64,000 nt of DNA. Origin: UBA2336 sp031395485. Lineage in GTDB: Bacteria > Bacteroidota > Bacteroidia > Cytophagales > Cyclobacteriaceae. A program made the position numbers and the translations under genes. The notes below the pieces were generated by a model. The model did not search any database and was not told where the DNA came from. It saw only the letters and a list, made by a program, of their open reading frames with translations. Below are positions 1 to 8,620 of the stretch, in pieces. Within the stretch, counting starts at the first letter, position 1, and every line of letters starts with the position of its first letter. Location of the stretch: positions 248,001-312,000 of the forward strand of contig JANNUS010000006.1 in the NCBI GenBank assembly GCA_031395485.1, given 5' to 3'.

Positions 1-161
1 CTGATGTACACGCGGGCTAAGCCAAGGTCGGGGCTGACTTTTACATCTGCTACTGTTACAAATGCGTTGTCTAGTATCCCTCGTTTATCACGTTGAAAAA
101 TATCGCTGATCTCTTTTTGAATGAGTCGTGAAAATTTCATTTGTCGGGTAGTGCCTGTCAT
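1..161 (-). CDS. rbfA: 30S ribosome-binding factor A, N-terminal part (cut by window edge)
   Basis: The minus strand reads MTGTTRQMKFSRLIQKEISD and continues through a VADVKVSPDLGLARVYI segment to the window edge. This is the RbfA N-terminus: an amphipathic helix followed by the first strands of the KH-type fold. RbfA binds free 30S subunits and acts late in 16S rRNA maturation and in cold adaptation. I place the start at 161 rather than the internal Met at 140, because family members usually have a short polar stretch before the xxRLIQKE helix. It is divergent from the next gene, with only 70 bases between them. The C-terminal half lies outside the window. Confidence 0.85.
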   Translation of the reverse strand, partial: MTGTTRQMKFSRLIQKEISDIFQRDKRGILDNAFVTVADVKVSPDLGLARVYI

Positions 162-184
162 AGCATCAAATATCCTGAACAAAG

Positions 185-227
185 AACAATTAACAATGAA
201 CATTTAATTGTTAATTGCCAATTGTTA
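185..227. repeat. AT-rich inverted repeat between rbfA and the membrane protein gene
   Basis: AATTAACAAT is followed after a short spacer by its reverse complement ATTGTTAATT, and then a further CCAATTGTTA. The element fills most of the 70-base gap between two divergent genes. A related TTGCCAATT-type sequence occurs inside nagZ at 59885-59908. It may be a dispersed intergenic repeat or part of the promoter region. Confidence 0.5.
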
Positions 228-231
228 TTCT

Positions 232-1638
232 ATGCTACGCCATTTTCGCATCAACGATCCATATTTGCTAATCATGTTACTTATCATGATGGCCTTGGTA
301 GCGCTTCCTTATATTATTACCACAACGCCACTCACTTCCCCGGAATTAAAGAGCTTTGTTATTGGGCAAAAAATTGCTGAAGGGCACGCCCTTTATAGCG
401 AGATTATTGACAGCACGCCCCCTTTGGCTTCACTTTTTTATGGCCTGTGTGATTTCCTCTTTGGACGATCGTTGGTCGCGCGCCACATCATTGCCTTACT
501 TATTTTATTTGCTCAAAGTGCCTACCTAGGTGTAATGTTCGTGAACAAGAAGGTTTTTGCCGAGAACACATACATTCCATCACTTTTGTTCTCCTTGCTC
601 GTATTTATTTCATTCGATTTTTTATCGCTCATGCCGGAACTGCTTGCTTTTGGTTTTATACTTCTTGTGATCAATAATCTTTTTAAAGAAATTGAATTCC
701 GCATTCAACGAGATGAAACAATTTTCGCATTGGGTCTTTTTACGGGGCTAGCCTCACTGTTTAGCTTTTCGTACATTATTTATTTGCCGGGCGCTATTAT
801 TATTCTTATTGTTTTTACGCGCACCTCCTTGCGCAAGTATTTTCTGCTACTTTTTGGCTTTCTGCTACCGCATTTAATGTTAGTCTGCATTTATTTTCTT
901 TCCGATACTGTCTCAGAATTGTGGTACTACTTTTATCTACCAAATCTTGAATTTCCTACGTATGCTCTCATAAGCTCAACAGGGTTATTGGTTTTGTGCG
1001 CTTTGCCTTTGTTCTATTTGTTCGTTTCACTTTTTATTCTTAATCGTGATGCACGACTAACAAAATACCAGGCTCAAATTTTTCAAGCCATGTTTCTTTG
1101 GTTCATCGTTGCGCTTATTCAATTCTTTCTGGCGAAAGATTTACGGCCTCAAAGTTTGCTCCCCCTTATTCCTCCCGTTAGTTTTTTCTTAACGCACTTT
1201 TTATTGCTCATCCGCAGAAAGAGAATTGCTGAGTTTAATCTATGGGTGTTGATAGTCGGTGTGTTGTCAGTTGCCTATTTATCGCGTTACGATAAAATTA
1301 AAAGTATATCCTATGACAATCTTATACTCAAGCAGGTGCCGGTGACGGTAAAAAATACGCGGCTACTTGTGTTAGCTCACCAGCCCAACTGGTTTGTACA
1401 TAACACGCTTGCAACTTCATTTTATGACTGGGATTTATGCCAACCCATATTCGAACAACCATATTATTATGAGCATATTTTAACCGTTAGTCGTGCCTTT
1501 GAACACGACATGCCTGAACTAATTGTTGATCCTGAAAATTTAATGAAAGCGTTTTTTGAAAGATTACCGAATCTCGAAAAAAAGTATAAAAAATCTCCGG
1601 AAGGTTACCGGTTGAAAGAGAAGAGCCCGGAGCGTTAA
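232..1638 (+). CDS. Polytopic membrane protein, GT-C glycosyltransferase-like
   Basis: About 468 residues with roughly ten hydrophobic segments. A short loop after the first membrane helix carries a G-xALYSEIIDSTPPLASLFYG stretch, similar in style to the first periplasmic loop of ArnT/PMT-like GT-C enzymes that use polyprenyl-phosphate sugars. The C-terminal ~90 residues look soluble. I start at the ATG at 232 (MLRHFRINDPYL); a TTG at 208 in the same frame would only add residues encoded by the upstream repeat. The stop interlocks with that of rpiB in 4 bp. No catalytic acidic pair can be assigned with confidence, so substrate and even enzymatic status are open. Confidence 0.55.
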   Translation: MLRHFRINDPYLLIMLLIMMALVALPYIITTTPLTSPELKSFVIGQKIAEGHALYSEIIDSTPPLASLFYGLCDFLFGRSLVARHIIALLILFAQSAYLGVMFVNKKVFAENTYIPSLLFSLLVFISFDFLSLMPELLAFGFILLVINNLFKEIEFRIQRDETIFALGLFTGLASLFSFSYIIYLPGAIIILIVFTRTSLRKYFLLLFGFLLPHLMLVCIYFLSDTVSELWYYFYLPNLEFPTYALISSTGLLVLCALPLFYLFVSLFILNRDARLTKYQAQIFQAMFLWFIVALIQFFLAKDLRPQSLLPLIPPVSFFLTHFLLLIRRKRIAEFNLWVLIVGVLSVAYLSRYDKIKSISYDNLILKQVPVTVKNTRLLVLAHQPNWFVHNTLATSFYDWDLCQPIFEQPYYYEHILTVSRAFEHDMPELIVDPENLMKAFFERLPNLEKKYKKSPEGYRLKEKSPER

Positions 1639-2066
1639 CAACTAATTTTATCAACTCTGCGTGCGTGTCGCCCGCCTTCAAAGGCTGTTTGTAAAAAATG
1701 AGAGAGAATTTTTTCTGCCAATTCGTAACTAACAAAACGTGCAGGGATGCAAACAACATTAGCATTGTTATGGAGTCTTGCTAGTTCGGCTACTTCTTCC
1801 GTCCAGCAAAGAGCTGCGCGAACTCCTTGATGTTTATTCGCTGTGATAGCCACACCGTTGGCACTTCCGCATAACAAAAGGCCTATTTCAAATTCTCCTT
1901 TCTCTACGGCATTGGCAACAGGGTGCGCAAAATCGGGGTAATCGGCAGATTCAGCACTATACGTTCCAAAATCCTTTACTGGATAACCTTCCCTTTCAAG
2001 CCACACTTTTAGTGCTTCCTTAAATTCAAATCCGGCATGATCCGATCCGATTGCAATTTTATCCAT
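1635..2066 (-). CDS. rpiB: Ribose-5-phosphate isomerase B
   Basis: 143 residues, the usual RpiB length. RpiB interconverts ribose 5-phosphate and ribulose 5-phosphate in the non-oxidative pentose phosphate pathway in the cytoplasm. Visible signatures are the N-terminal GSDHAGFEFK loop (Asp9/His10), the GLLLCGSANG loop with the catalytic Cys66, His99 in ARLHNNANV, and the phosphate-binding arginines near the end (GGRHARRV). It is last in the run glyA-tatC-rpiB, separated from tatC by 11 bases, so co-transcription is likely. No rpiA is visible in the window. Confidence 0.96.
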   Translation of the reverse strand: MDKIAIGSDHAGFEFKEALKVWLEREGYPVKDFGTYSAESADYPDFAHPVANAVEKGEFEIGLLLCGSANGVAITANKHQGVRAALCWTEEVAELARLHNNANVVCIPARFVSYELAEKILSHFLQTAFEGGRHARRVDKISC

Positions 2067-2077
2067 CCTTAACGCTC

Positions 2078-2905
2078 TTAGTCGGTCTTTACGTTGGCTT
2101 CTTCTTTTTGCTGACGCCTTACTACCATAGCGGAAGTAAAGATACTGATTTCGAATAGCAAATATAGCGGCAATGATATCACCGTTAAGCTAAACGGATC
2201 AGCAGAGGGCGTAATAATTGCACCTAATACCAAGATAACAACAATAGAGTGCTTGCGATATCTTCGCATTAGTTCTGGCGTAACGATTCCCACTTTGGAG
2301 AGAAAATAGATAACCACCGGAAATTGAAACAACAGACCACAACCAACCACCAGACTTGTGATAGTTGAAACATAGGAAGTAATATCAAATTCGTTGACGA
2401 TTACACTGCTGATGGAATATGTTGCTAAAAACCAAATTGTAATCGGGCATAGAAAATAATACCCGAAAAGAACACCCAGCAAAAACAGAAAGGATACGGC
2501 AAACACAGCTCCCTTCGAAAATTTTCGTTCTTTCGTCTCAAGTCCAGGTCTTATAAAACTCCAAAACTCCCACACCACGTAAGGGAATGCTACAACCAGG
2601 CCTATAACAAATGATGCCGTTAGTGACATCATAAACTGCCCGGTCATATTCCGGCTCTGTACCGTAAAGGGTAATTTTGTAACACAAAGCGACTCGGGAA
2701 TTCCAAGGGCATTCCCCAATTGACACATGTATTGAAATGTCGGAAAATCTAATTTACCCGGAGCGAACACGATGTTCTCAAAAATCCACTCCACAAACAT
2801 GAACGCCACAATGGTTAGCACTACAACGGCTAGCAATGACCGAATAAAATGCCACCGCAATTCTTCCAGGTGATCAAGAAACGACATTTCCTTTTCTACA
2901 CTCAT
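2078..2905 (-). CDS. tatC: Sec-independent (twin-arginine) translocase subunit TatC
   Basis: 275 residues with six membrane segments, as in other TatC proteins. TatC is the receptor for twin-arginine signal peptides in the inner membrane. The cytoplasmic N-terminus has the conserved FLDHLEELRWHFIRS block, and the first cytoplasmic loop has FPYVVWEFWSFIRPGLETKE, both of which form the signal-peptide binding site. An ADPFSL motif follows near the C-terminus. An extended first periplasmic segment with two Cys (QLGNALGIPESLCVTK) resembles other Bacteroidota TatC. It sits 11 bases after glyA and 11 before rpiB; tatA/tatB are not in the window. Confidence 0.96.
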   Translation of the reverse strand: MSVEKEMSFLDHLEELRWHFIRSLLAVVVLTIVAFMFVEWIFENIVFAPGKLDFPTFQYMCQLGNALGIPESLCVTKLPFTVQSRNMTGQFMMSLTASFVIGLVVAFPYVVWEFWSFIRPGLETKERKFSKGAVFAVSFLFLLGVLFGYYFLCPITIWFLATYSISSVIVNEFDITSYVSTITSLVVGCGLLFQFPVVIYFLSKVGIVTPELMRRYRKHSIVVILVLGAIITPSADPFSLTVISLPLYLLFEISIFTSAMVVRRQQKEEANVKTD

Positions 2906-2916
2906 CTAATCACCCT

Positions 2917-4191
2917 CTATTTTGAATACAGCGGAAACTTCTTCATCAACGCATGCACTTTTCGTTTCACTGCTTTTAAATTGCTTACGTCTTCGGGAGC
3001 TTTCAGTGCTTCATCCAACAGATCAACCACTTTTACAGCATCCTTTTCTTGTAGCCCTCGTGTGGTAATGGCGGGGGATCCAATACGAATTCCCGATGTA
3101 ACAAATGGTGATTGGGTATCGAAAGGCACCATGTTTTTGTTAATCGTGATGTCGGCTTTTATGAGTGATTCTTCAGCTAGTTTTCCGGTTAGTTTTTTCG
3201 ATCGAAGGTCTATCAACATTAAATGATTATCGGTACCATCCGATATAACCTTATACCCTTTTGCCATAAAGGCTTCTGCCATGGCTTTAGCGTTTTTTGC
3301 TACCTGAACAATGTACGCTAAATACTCATCTGACAAGGCCTCCTGAAAAGCCACTGCTTTCGCTGCTATTACGTGTTCTAATGGGCCACCTTGTGTGCCT
3401 GGAAATACACCAGAATCTAAAATAGATGTAATTTTTCTTAGTTCACCCTTTGGGGTTTTCAATCCCCACGGGTTATCGAAGTTTTTTCCTACCAGAATCA
3501 TTCCTCCACGTGGCCCCCGCAATGTTTTGTGTGTTGTGGTAGTTACAATGTGACAATACTCCATAGGATCGTTCATCAACCCTCGGGCAATGAGACCGGC
3601 AGGGTGAGATATATCCGCCAACACCAATGCACCAACGGCATCGGCCGCCTCTCTTAGTTTTTTATAATCCCAATCACGACTGTAAGCAGAAGCACCACAA
3701 ATAATCAACTTTGGTTTTTCGCGTTTCGCGATTTCAATTACTTTATCAAAATCAATTTTACCGGTCGCTTCCTCAACACCGTAAAACGAAGGCTGATAAA
3801 GTTTGCCCGAAAAGTTAACAGGCGAGCCATGCGTTAAATGACCTCCGTGCGAAAGATCAAATCCTAAAATTTTATCTCCCGGTTTTAATACTGCTAGCAT
3901 AACAGCCGCATTGGCCTGTGCCCCCGAATGCGGCTGCACATTTGCCCAATCGGCACTAAAAAGTTCTTTGGCACGATCAATAGCAATTTGCTCTATTTCA
4001 TCTACCACTTCGCAGCCACCATAGTAACGTTTACCGGGAAGGCCTTCAGCATACTTATTCGTAAGCACAGTGCCTTGCGCTTTCATTACTTGTTGCGAAA
4101 CAAAATTTTCGGAAGCAATAAGCTCAATACCGTTCTCCTGGCGTTGCTTTTCCTTTTCGATAAGATCAAAGATGACTTTGTCTTTTTTCAT
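2917..4191 (-). CDS. glyA: Serine hydroxymethyltransferase
   Basis: 424 residues. This PLP enzyme converts serine and tetrahydrofolate to glycine and 5,10-methylene-THF and is the main source of one-carbon units. The PLP lysine is Lys222 in TTTTHKTLRGPRGG; other signatures are LIASENF, YAEGLPGKRYYGGC near residues 47-60, and HSGAQANAAV. Its ATG is preceded by a CAAATTTA box (reverse complement TAAATTTG) 26 bases upstream, a plausible promoter. It is probably the first gene of glyA-tatC-rpiB. Confidence 0.97.
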   Translation of the reverse strand: MKKDKVIFDLIEKEKQRQENGIELIASENFVSQQVMKAQGTVLTNKYAEGLPGKRYYGGCEVVDEIEQIAIDRAKELFSADWANVQPHSGAQANAAVMLAVLKPGDKILGFDLSHGGHLTHGSPVNFSGKLYQPSFYGVEEATGKIDFDKVIEIAKREKPKLIICGASAYSRDWDYKKLREAADAVGALVLADISHPAGLIARGLMNDPMEYCHIVTTTTHKTLRGPRGGMILVGKNFDNPWGLKTPKGELRKITSILDSGVFPGTQGGPLEHVIAAKAVAFQEALSDEYLAYIVQVAKNAKAMAEAFMAKGYKVISDGTDNHLMLIDLRSKKLTGKLAEESLIKADITINKNMVPFDTQSPFVTSGIRIGSPAITTRGLQEKDAVKVVDLLDEALKAPEDVSNLKAVKRKVHALMKKFPLYSK

Positions 4192-4217
4192 GATGGGCTG
4201 GATTTAAAATGAAAGGC

Positions 4218-4225
4218 CAAATTTA
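4218..4225 (-). promoter_or_regulatory. -7 type promoter box for glyA
   Basis: On the minus strand the sequence is TAAATTTG, a match to the Bacteroidota TAnnTTTG -7 consensus, 26 bases before the glyA ATG. No convincing TTTG -33 element was seen at the expected distance. Confidence 0.4.
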
Positions 4226-4313
4226 GATCAGGATTTATTGGATTAAAAGACTAACAGTATTTTTGATTGAGGGAACAAAGTTTCCTATCCGAAATTTTCT
4301 CTCCAAAATTTCA

Positions 4314-5234
4314 CTACCAACTTCCGCTGCTGCCTCCACCACCAAAACCTCCACCACCACCGGAAAATCCTCCGCCACCACCCCAACTGCTACCTCTGGA
4401 AGAACCTCCCCCGAACCAGCCTGCCCCTGATGACCACCCACGGCTGCCTGAACTTCCTGAGCTTGAAAGATTTTTACTCCAGCCCATTTTCTTAAATAGA
4501 ATTTTTAAAATAGGATAGGCAACAACATAAACACCAAGTGCCGATAGCCCCAGGCTATAACCTAATACAGCACCCGGAAAAATTGCATAAAAAGGTATCA
4601 GAAAAAAATATAGTACCCAGCCTATCGCGCCCTGTGAGGTTAACCCCGTGTAGGTAAAAATTCCGAGAATGCCGAATACGAATAGTCCTAAAAGTGCTCG
4701 CTCTTTCGCGGACATCGGATGTCCCCCAGAGCTTGAATCATCAGCTATATATTCACCCTGCGTTGCCCGTATTATAGCATAAATTGCAGTAACTACACCT
4801 GTATTATAATCGCCACGCCTGAAATTGGGGGCCATTTCATTACGAATAATTTGTGCGCACAACGCATCGGTTAAAACCCCTTCTAACCCATACCCTACTT
4901 CTATTCGCATTTTCCGGTCGTCAACAGCAACGACTAATAAGACTCCGTTGTCATTTTTGCTTTGTCCTAATTTCCATACATCGTGCGCTACACGCAAAGC
5001 GTAATCTTCAATAACGTCTCCCTCCAGAGAAGGAATTATAAGAATAGCGATTTGATTGCTCGTTGAATCTTCAAATTGCTTGAGCTGCAATTCAAGTTGT
5101 TGAATGGTTGAGGCAGACAAAACCGAAGCTTCGTCATGCACACGCCTGCCCTCCAATGCTGGAATGGCTCGCTGAGAAATACTAACGATGGAAGTCAGTA
5201 CAAACGTAGCTGCGATAAAAAATCGTGTCATCAT
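4314..5234 (-). CDS. Secreted/membrane TPM-domain protein with glycine-rich tail (YgcG type)
   Basis: 306 residues: an N-terminal signal peptide, a TPM (TLP18.3/Psb32/MOLO-1) domain at about 28-175, two to three membrane segments at about 185-255, and a C-terminal tail of about 50 residues made of Gly, Ser and Trp. The TPM domain shows LPALEGRVxD-like RAIPALEGRRVHDEA, NQIAILIIPSL, and the VGYGLEGVLTDA signature. Members are inner-membrane proteins with a domain outside the cytoplasm; function is poorly known, though some TPM domains have phosphatase activity. It lies directly downstream of a second TPM gene (37 bases) and is probably co-transcribed with it. Confidence 0.82.
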   Translation of the reverse strand: MMTRFFIAATFVLTSIVSISQRAIPALEGRRVHDEASVLSASTIQQLELQLKQFEDSTSNQIAILIIPSLEGDVIEDYALRVAHDVWKLGQSKNDNGVLLVVAVDDRKMRIEVGYGLEGVLTDALCAQIIRNEMAPNFRRGDYNTGVVTAIYAIIRATQGEYIADDSSSGGHPMSAKERALLGLFVFGILGIFTYTGLTSQGAIGWVLYFFLIPFYAIFPGAVLGYSLGLSALGVYVVAYPILKILFKKMGWSKNLSSSGSSGSRGWSSGAGWFGGGSSRGSSWGGGGGFSGGGGGFGGGGSSGSW

Positions 5235-5271
5235 AATGCTTTACTGGTAATCTTTGAGAACCGAAGCTTGA

Positions 5272-5922
5272 CTAACTAATTCTAAGGTCATCGGGCAACT
5301 CATTTTTATCATCGGCTTCAATGTGAAAACCTTTCTCGAATAAAATCTCTCCGCATCGCTTTAGTGCTGCTTCTAAACCTTCTACAACTTTATCTTTACG
5401 GATTGCCGTGGTCAGGTTATTCACAATTTTATCCCACTCTTTCTGTTCAACAACTTTATTAATGCCGGTGTCGGCCATTACAATAACTTCATGCTCGAAG
5501 AAGGAAATAAAAATCATAATTCCGGTGCGGTGTTTGGTGTTAAAAACTTCCTCTTCTAAAAAAGCATTTTCGGCTCGCTGCCGTGTGGCGTTGTCCATAT
5601 GATCTTGCGTTAACAACATGCGCTTTACAACACTGGAATAATATGAGGCACACGCGCCCAAGGCACCTGCCACCAACACTATAAAAAATATCAACAGTGG
5701 ATCATACACGGCTAATGTTGGCACATACCGATCGAAAAAAATGATGCTTAGAAAAGCCAACGAAGCCACCAGCAGACTGGCTTTATAGTTGACAATGGTG
5801 TAGTGACCGCTTTTTCCTACAATTACTGGCACAATCTCACCCGAGATTTTACTTTCGGCCTCGTGCACTGCTGCTTTAATGCGGTTTAAATCGCCATCAG
5901 AAAATTTTTTATGAATGTTCAT
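5272..5922 (-). CDS. TPM-domain membrane protein
   Basis: 216 residues. The N-terminus (KFSDGDLNRIKAAVHEAESKISGEIVPVIV) matches the start of a TPM domain, which is then interrupted by two membrane segments at about 47-95 and resumes with TGIMIFISFFEHEVIVMADTGINKVV. This is the usual form of the second TPM protein in LemA-TPM-TPM clusters; here no lemA is adjacent. A TAATTTCG sequence (minus strand, 5951-5958) about 29 bases before the start could be a variant promoter box. Function unknown beyond the family. Confidence 0.8.
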   Translation of the reverse strand: MNIHKKFSDGDLNRIKAAVHEAESKISGEIVPVIVGKSGHYTIVNYKASLLVASLAFLSIIFFDRYVPTLAVYDPLLIFFIVLVAGALGACASYYSSVVKRMLLTQDHMDNATRQRAENAFLEEEVFNTKHRTGIMIFISFFEHEVIVMADTGINKVVEQKEWDKIVNNLTTAIRKDKVVEGLEAALKRCGEILFEKGFHIEADDKNELPDDLRIS

Positions 5923-5967
5923 AGTGACTGCATTGAATAGGAAAGATAATCGAAATTAATAAGTCCA

Positions 5968-6684
5968 TTATTCCTTTAACTGTCTCAAATAAAGTTGAAT
6001 GGTATTCTCCAATCCAAAATACAGTGCATCACTAATCAGCGCATGGCCAATGGAAACTTCAAGCATGTAGGGAATGGATTGCTTTAAAAATTGGAGATTG
6101 TGCAGATCAAGATCATGTCCAGCGTTAATACCTAACCCCAATGACATCGCTGCTTGCGCGACTTCCACATAGGCGTTTACGGCCTTCTCCTTATTTGCGT
6201 TAAAATTTTTAGCGTATTGTTCGGTATACAATTCAATGCAGTCGGCACCAACGTTCGCTGCGCCCTCTGCCATCGAGGCCTGGGGATCGATAAAAACAGA
6301 AACACGCGTTCCTGAACGCTTTAGTTCTGCAATGATTTCTCTTAACAACGCGGCATTTTTTACGGTATCCCAACCGGCATTTGAGGTAATAACCGCTGGG
6401 GCATCGGGCACCAATGTGGTTTGCGTTGGTTTTATTTCCGCAATAAGTTTCATAAACCTTCCATCGGGGTAGCCCTCAATATTGAACTCTGTTTTTACGA
6501 TGCTTTTCAGTTGTACTACATCGCTGTAGCGGATGTGGCGTTCATCTGGCCTGGGATGAACGGTTATGCCTTGGGCACCAAAACGCTCACAATCCATGGC
6601 GACTTTAAGTACATCTGGATTATTACCACCCCGAGCATTTCGAAGGGTTGCAATCTTATTAATATTTACACTTAGGCGCGTCAT
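5968..6684 (-). CDS. pdxJ: Pyridoxine 5'-phosphate synthase
   Basis: 238 residues, full length. PdxJ condenses 1-deoxyxylulose 5-phosphate with 3-amino-2-oxopropyl phosphate to form pyridoxine 5'-phosphate in the DXP-dependent vitamin B6 pathway. Signatures seen: LSVNINKIATLRNARGGNNPD at the N-terminus, ITVHPRPDERHI at about 40-51, VSVFIDPQ, and GINAGHDLDLHNL. It starts at the ATG just outside the AT-rich repeat region that separates it from yqeY. It is divergent from the yqeY-cvpA pair. Confidence 0.97.
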   Translation of the reverse strand: MTRLSVNINKIATLRNARGGNNPDVLKVAMDCERFGAQGITVHPRPDERHIRYSDVVQLKSIVKTEFNIEGYPDGRFMKLIAEIKPTQTTLVPDAPAVITSNAGWDTVKNAALLREIIAELKRSGTRVSVFIDPQASMAEGAANVGADCIELYTEQYAKNFNANKEKAVNAYVEVAQAAMSLGLGINAGHDLDLHNLQFLKQSIPYMLEVSIGHALISDALYFGLENTIQLYLRQLKE

Positions 6685-6690
6685 TATTTA

Positions 6691-6813
6691 ATTTGAAAAT
6701 TCGATGATTTGAAAATTTGACGATTAATTTCTGGATCTTCAAATCAGTTAATCTTCAAATTGCTTAAACTTGAAGGGATTTTCAAATCTTCAAATCAGTT
6801 AATTTTCAAATTG
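6691..6813. repeat. Cluster of TTCAAATC/GATTTGAA repeats between pdxJ and yqeY
   Basis: The whole divergent gap is made of short repeats. Two 28-base direct copies at 6735-6762 and 6786-6813 differ by one base and begin ATCTTCAAATCAGTTAAT. To their left, TTGAAAATTCGATGA and TTGAAAATTTGACGA are near copies in the opposite sense, so the array can fold. I infer slipped duplication of a Bacteroidota-type intergenic repeat. Confidence 0.75.
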
Positions 6814-6817
6814 ACCT

Positions 6818-7270
6818 ATGAGTTTAAAAACGCAAATTGATACCGACATAAAAAAGGCCATGCTGGCTAAAAAAAAGGAAGAGCTTGAGGCACTGCGCAG
6901 CATCAAATCCATGATCTTATTAGCGGAAACTGAAAAGGGTAGCGTAGCAGAAATTTCGTCAGACACAGAAAACAAACTTTTGATGAAAGCCGTTAAGCAA
7001 CGAAAAGAATCGGCCGATATTTTTCAACAACAAAACCGTACCGATCTGGCCGATAGAGAGCTCCTTCAACTGGAGGTCATCTCCCGGTATCTTCCTAAAC
7101 AGCTTTCGCCAGACGAACTTGTAACAGAACTCAAAACTATTATTGCCGAAGTAGGCGCAAGCGGACCGCACGATGTAGGAAAAGTAATGGGCGTGGCCTC
7201 AAAAAAGCTAGCCGGTAAAGCCGATGGCAAAATGATTTCGGATGTTGCAAAAAAACTGTTGACTCCTTGA
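6818..7270 (+). CDS. GatB/YqeY domain protein
   Basis: 150 residues, the standard length of YqeY proteins, which resemble the tRNA-binding tail of the GatB amidotransferase subunit. The N-terminal helices (LKTQIDTDIKKAMLAKKKEELEALRSIKS) and the C-terminal half with LPKQLSPDEL and GKVMGVASKKLAGKADGKMISDV are typical. The exact cellular role is not settled for the family. The stop overlaps the TTG start of cvpA, so the two are translationally coupled. Confidence 0.92.
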   Translation: MSLKTQIDTDIKKAMLAKKKEELEALRSIKSMILLAETEKGSVAEISSDTENKLLMKAVKQRKESADIFQQQNRTDLADRELLQLEVISRYLPKQLSPDELVTELKTIIAEVGASGPHDVGKVMGVASKKLAGKADGKMISDVAKKLLTP

Positions 7271-7776
7271 GTAAAATTGACATTGCACTCGTAATCATTT
7301 TTTTGATTGGCGCCTTTGGTGGCTATCGGAAAGGATTTTTGTCTGAACTGTTTTCGCTATTAGGCATCATTCTGGGAATTTTAGCTGGCTTCAAATTAAT
7401 GGGTGCTGCCATGCTTATGCTGGATAAGAATTATCAAGTTGATGAGAAGATACTTCCCTATGTTGCTTTTGGTATCGTGTTTTTAATTGTTTTAATTATC
7501 GTTTCGCTCCTCGGCAAATTTCTCAAAACTTCGCTTGAAAAAACGGTGCTTGGCAATGCCGATCAGGTGGCGGGTGCCGCACTGGGTATCTTAAAGGCTG
7601 CGTTCATGGTGAGCGTAGTAATCTGGATAACAAATTCAGTCGAAATGAACATTCCTGAAGATTGGTCCAAAGACTCCTGGCTCTATCCTCTTACGGCATC
7701 TCTTGCGCCAGAAGTCACTGCCTGGATTGCTCAGATTTTTCCTGTTTTCAGCGATCTTTTTGGTGGCCACTCTTGA
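7267..7776 (+). CDS. cvpA: CvpA family membrane protein
   Basis: 169 residues with four predicted membrane helices. The N-terminus (IDIALVIIFLIGAFGGYRKGFLSELFSLLG) is the CvpA signature; the C-terminus is short and hydrophilic. CvpA was first linked to colicin V production in E. coli and belongs to a widespread envelope protein family. The start is TTG at 7267 and overlaps the yqeY stop (TTGA). No ATG exists in a suitable position. Confidence 0.88.
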   Translation: MSKIDIALVIIFLIGAFGGYRKGFLSELFSLLGIILGILAGFKLMGAAMLMLDKNYQVDEKILPYVAFGIVFLIVLIIVSLLGKFLKTSLEKTVLGNADQVAGAALGILKAAFMVSVVIWITNSVEMNIPEDWSKDSWLYPLTASLAPEVTAWIAQIFPVFSDLFGGHS

Positions 7777-7842
7777 AACTTTTTCTTTCCCACCAATGTT
7801 TGGATTTTTTTTCCTTACTTATCGGATATAAATCCAACAGGT

Positions 7843-8595
7843 ATGGCTTTGAAGGTTAAAGAAGAAGGCGGATTTAAATATGTTGACGAGGGTCAGGGAA
7901 ATGTATTGTTGCTCTTGCACGGGTTGTTTGGTGCGCTGAGCAATTGGGAAGGCGTTGTAACCCGCTTTTCAAAAAATTTCCGTGTGGTAATTCCCATGTT
8001 GCCCATTTATGAAATGCCTATTAAAGAAGCTGGACTGGAAGGCTTGCGAAAATTTCTGGAAGAATTTGTTGCACTAAAAAAACTAGAGAACATGATGATC
8101 ATGGGCAATAGCCTGGGAGGTCATGTTGCCTTAGTATACACACTAAAAAATCCCGACAAGGTGAAAAAACTTGTGCTTACCGGTAGTTCTGGTTTGTTTG
8201 AAGATGGCATGGGAGGATCGTACCCAAAACGCGGTAACTATCAATATATAAAAGAAAGGGTATCCTATACTTTTTATGATCCTACGGTGGCTACGAAAGA
8301 ACTAGTGGATGAGGTTTTTGAAACGACTAACAGTATTCCTAAATGTTTGCGGATCGTTGCCATTGCAAAATCAGCCCAGCGACACAACATGGCTCCTGAC
8401 ATTCCAAATATTAAAGCCCCCACGCTATTGGTTTGGGGATTAAACGATACAATAACCCCCCCTTCTGTCGGGCATGAGTTTAACAGGCTTATTCCGAACT
8501 CTACACTGAGTTTTATTGACAACTGCTGCCATGCCCCCATGATGGAACATCCTGAAAAATTTAATACGCTTGTTGAAGACTTTTTGCTTTCATAA
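7843..8595 (+). CDS. Alpha/beta hydrolase
   Basis: 250 residues with a complete alpha/beta-hydrolase layout: oxyanion-hole HGLFG at 26-30, nucleophile Ser90 in GNSLGG, acid Asp202 in WGLNDTITPP, and His230 in NCCHAPMMEHPE. There is no signal peptide, so it is probably cytoplasmic. Substrate cannot be told; candidates are small esters or C-C hydrolase substrates. It follows cvpA after 66 bases and precedes a CBS protein, in the block that leads to nadK and bamA. Confidence 0.9.
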   Translation: MALKVKEEGGFKYVDEGQGNVLLLLHGLFGALSNWEGVVTRFSKNFRVVIPMLPIYEMPIKEAGLEGLRKFLEEFVALKKLENMMIMGNSLGGHVALVYTLKNPDKVKKLVLTGSSGLFEDGMGGSYPKRGNYQYIKERVSYTFYDPTVATKELVDEVFETTNSIPKCLRIVAIAKSAQRHNMAPDIPNIKAPTLLVWGLNDTITPPSVGHEFNRLIPNSTLSFIDNCCHAPMMEHPEKFNTLVEDFLLS

Positions 8596-8620
8596 AGTAT
8601 AGAGGTATAAACCACGCCCC

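Noticed and set aside
4267..4518. Plus-strand Pro-rich ORF opposite the glycine-rich tail
   Set aside because: It is a mirror of GGx-rich codons on the opposite strand, without start context or homology.
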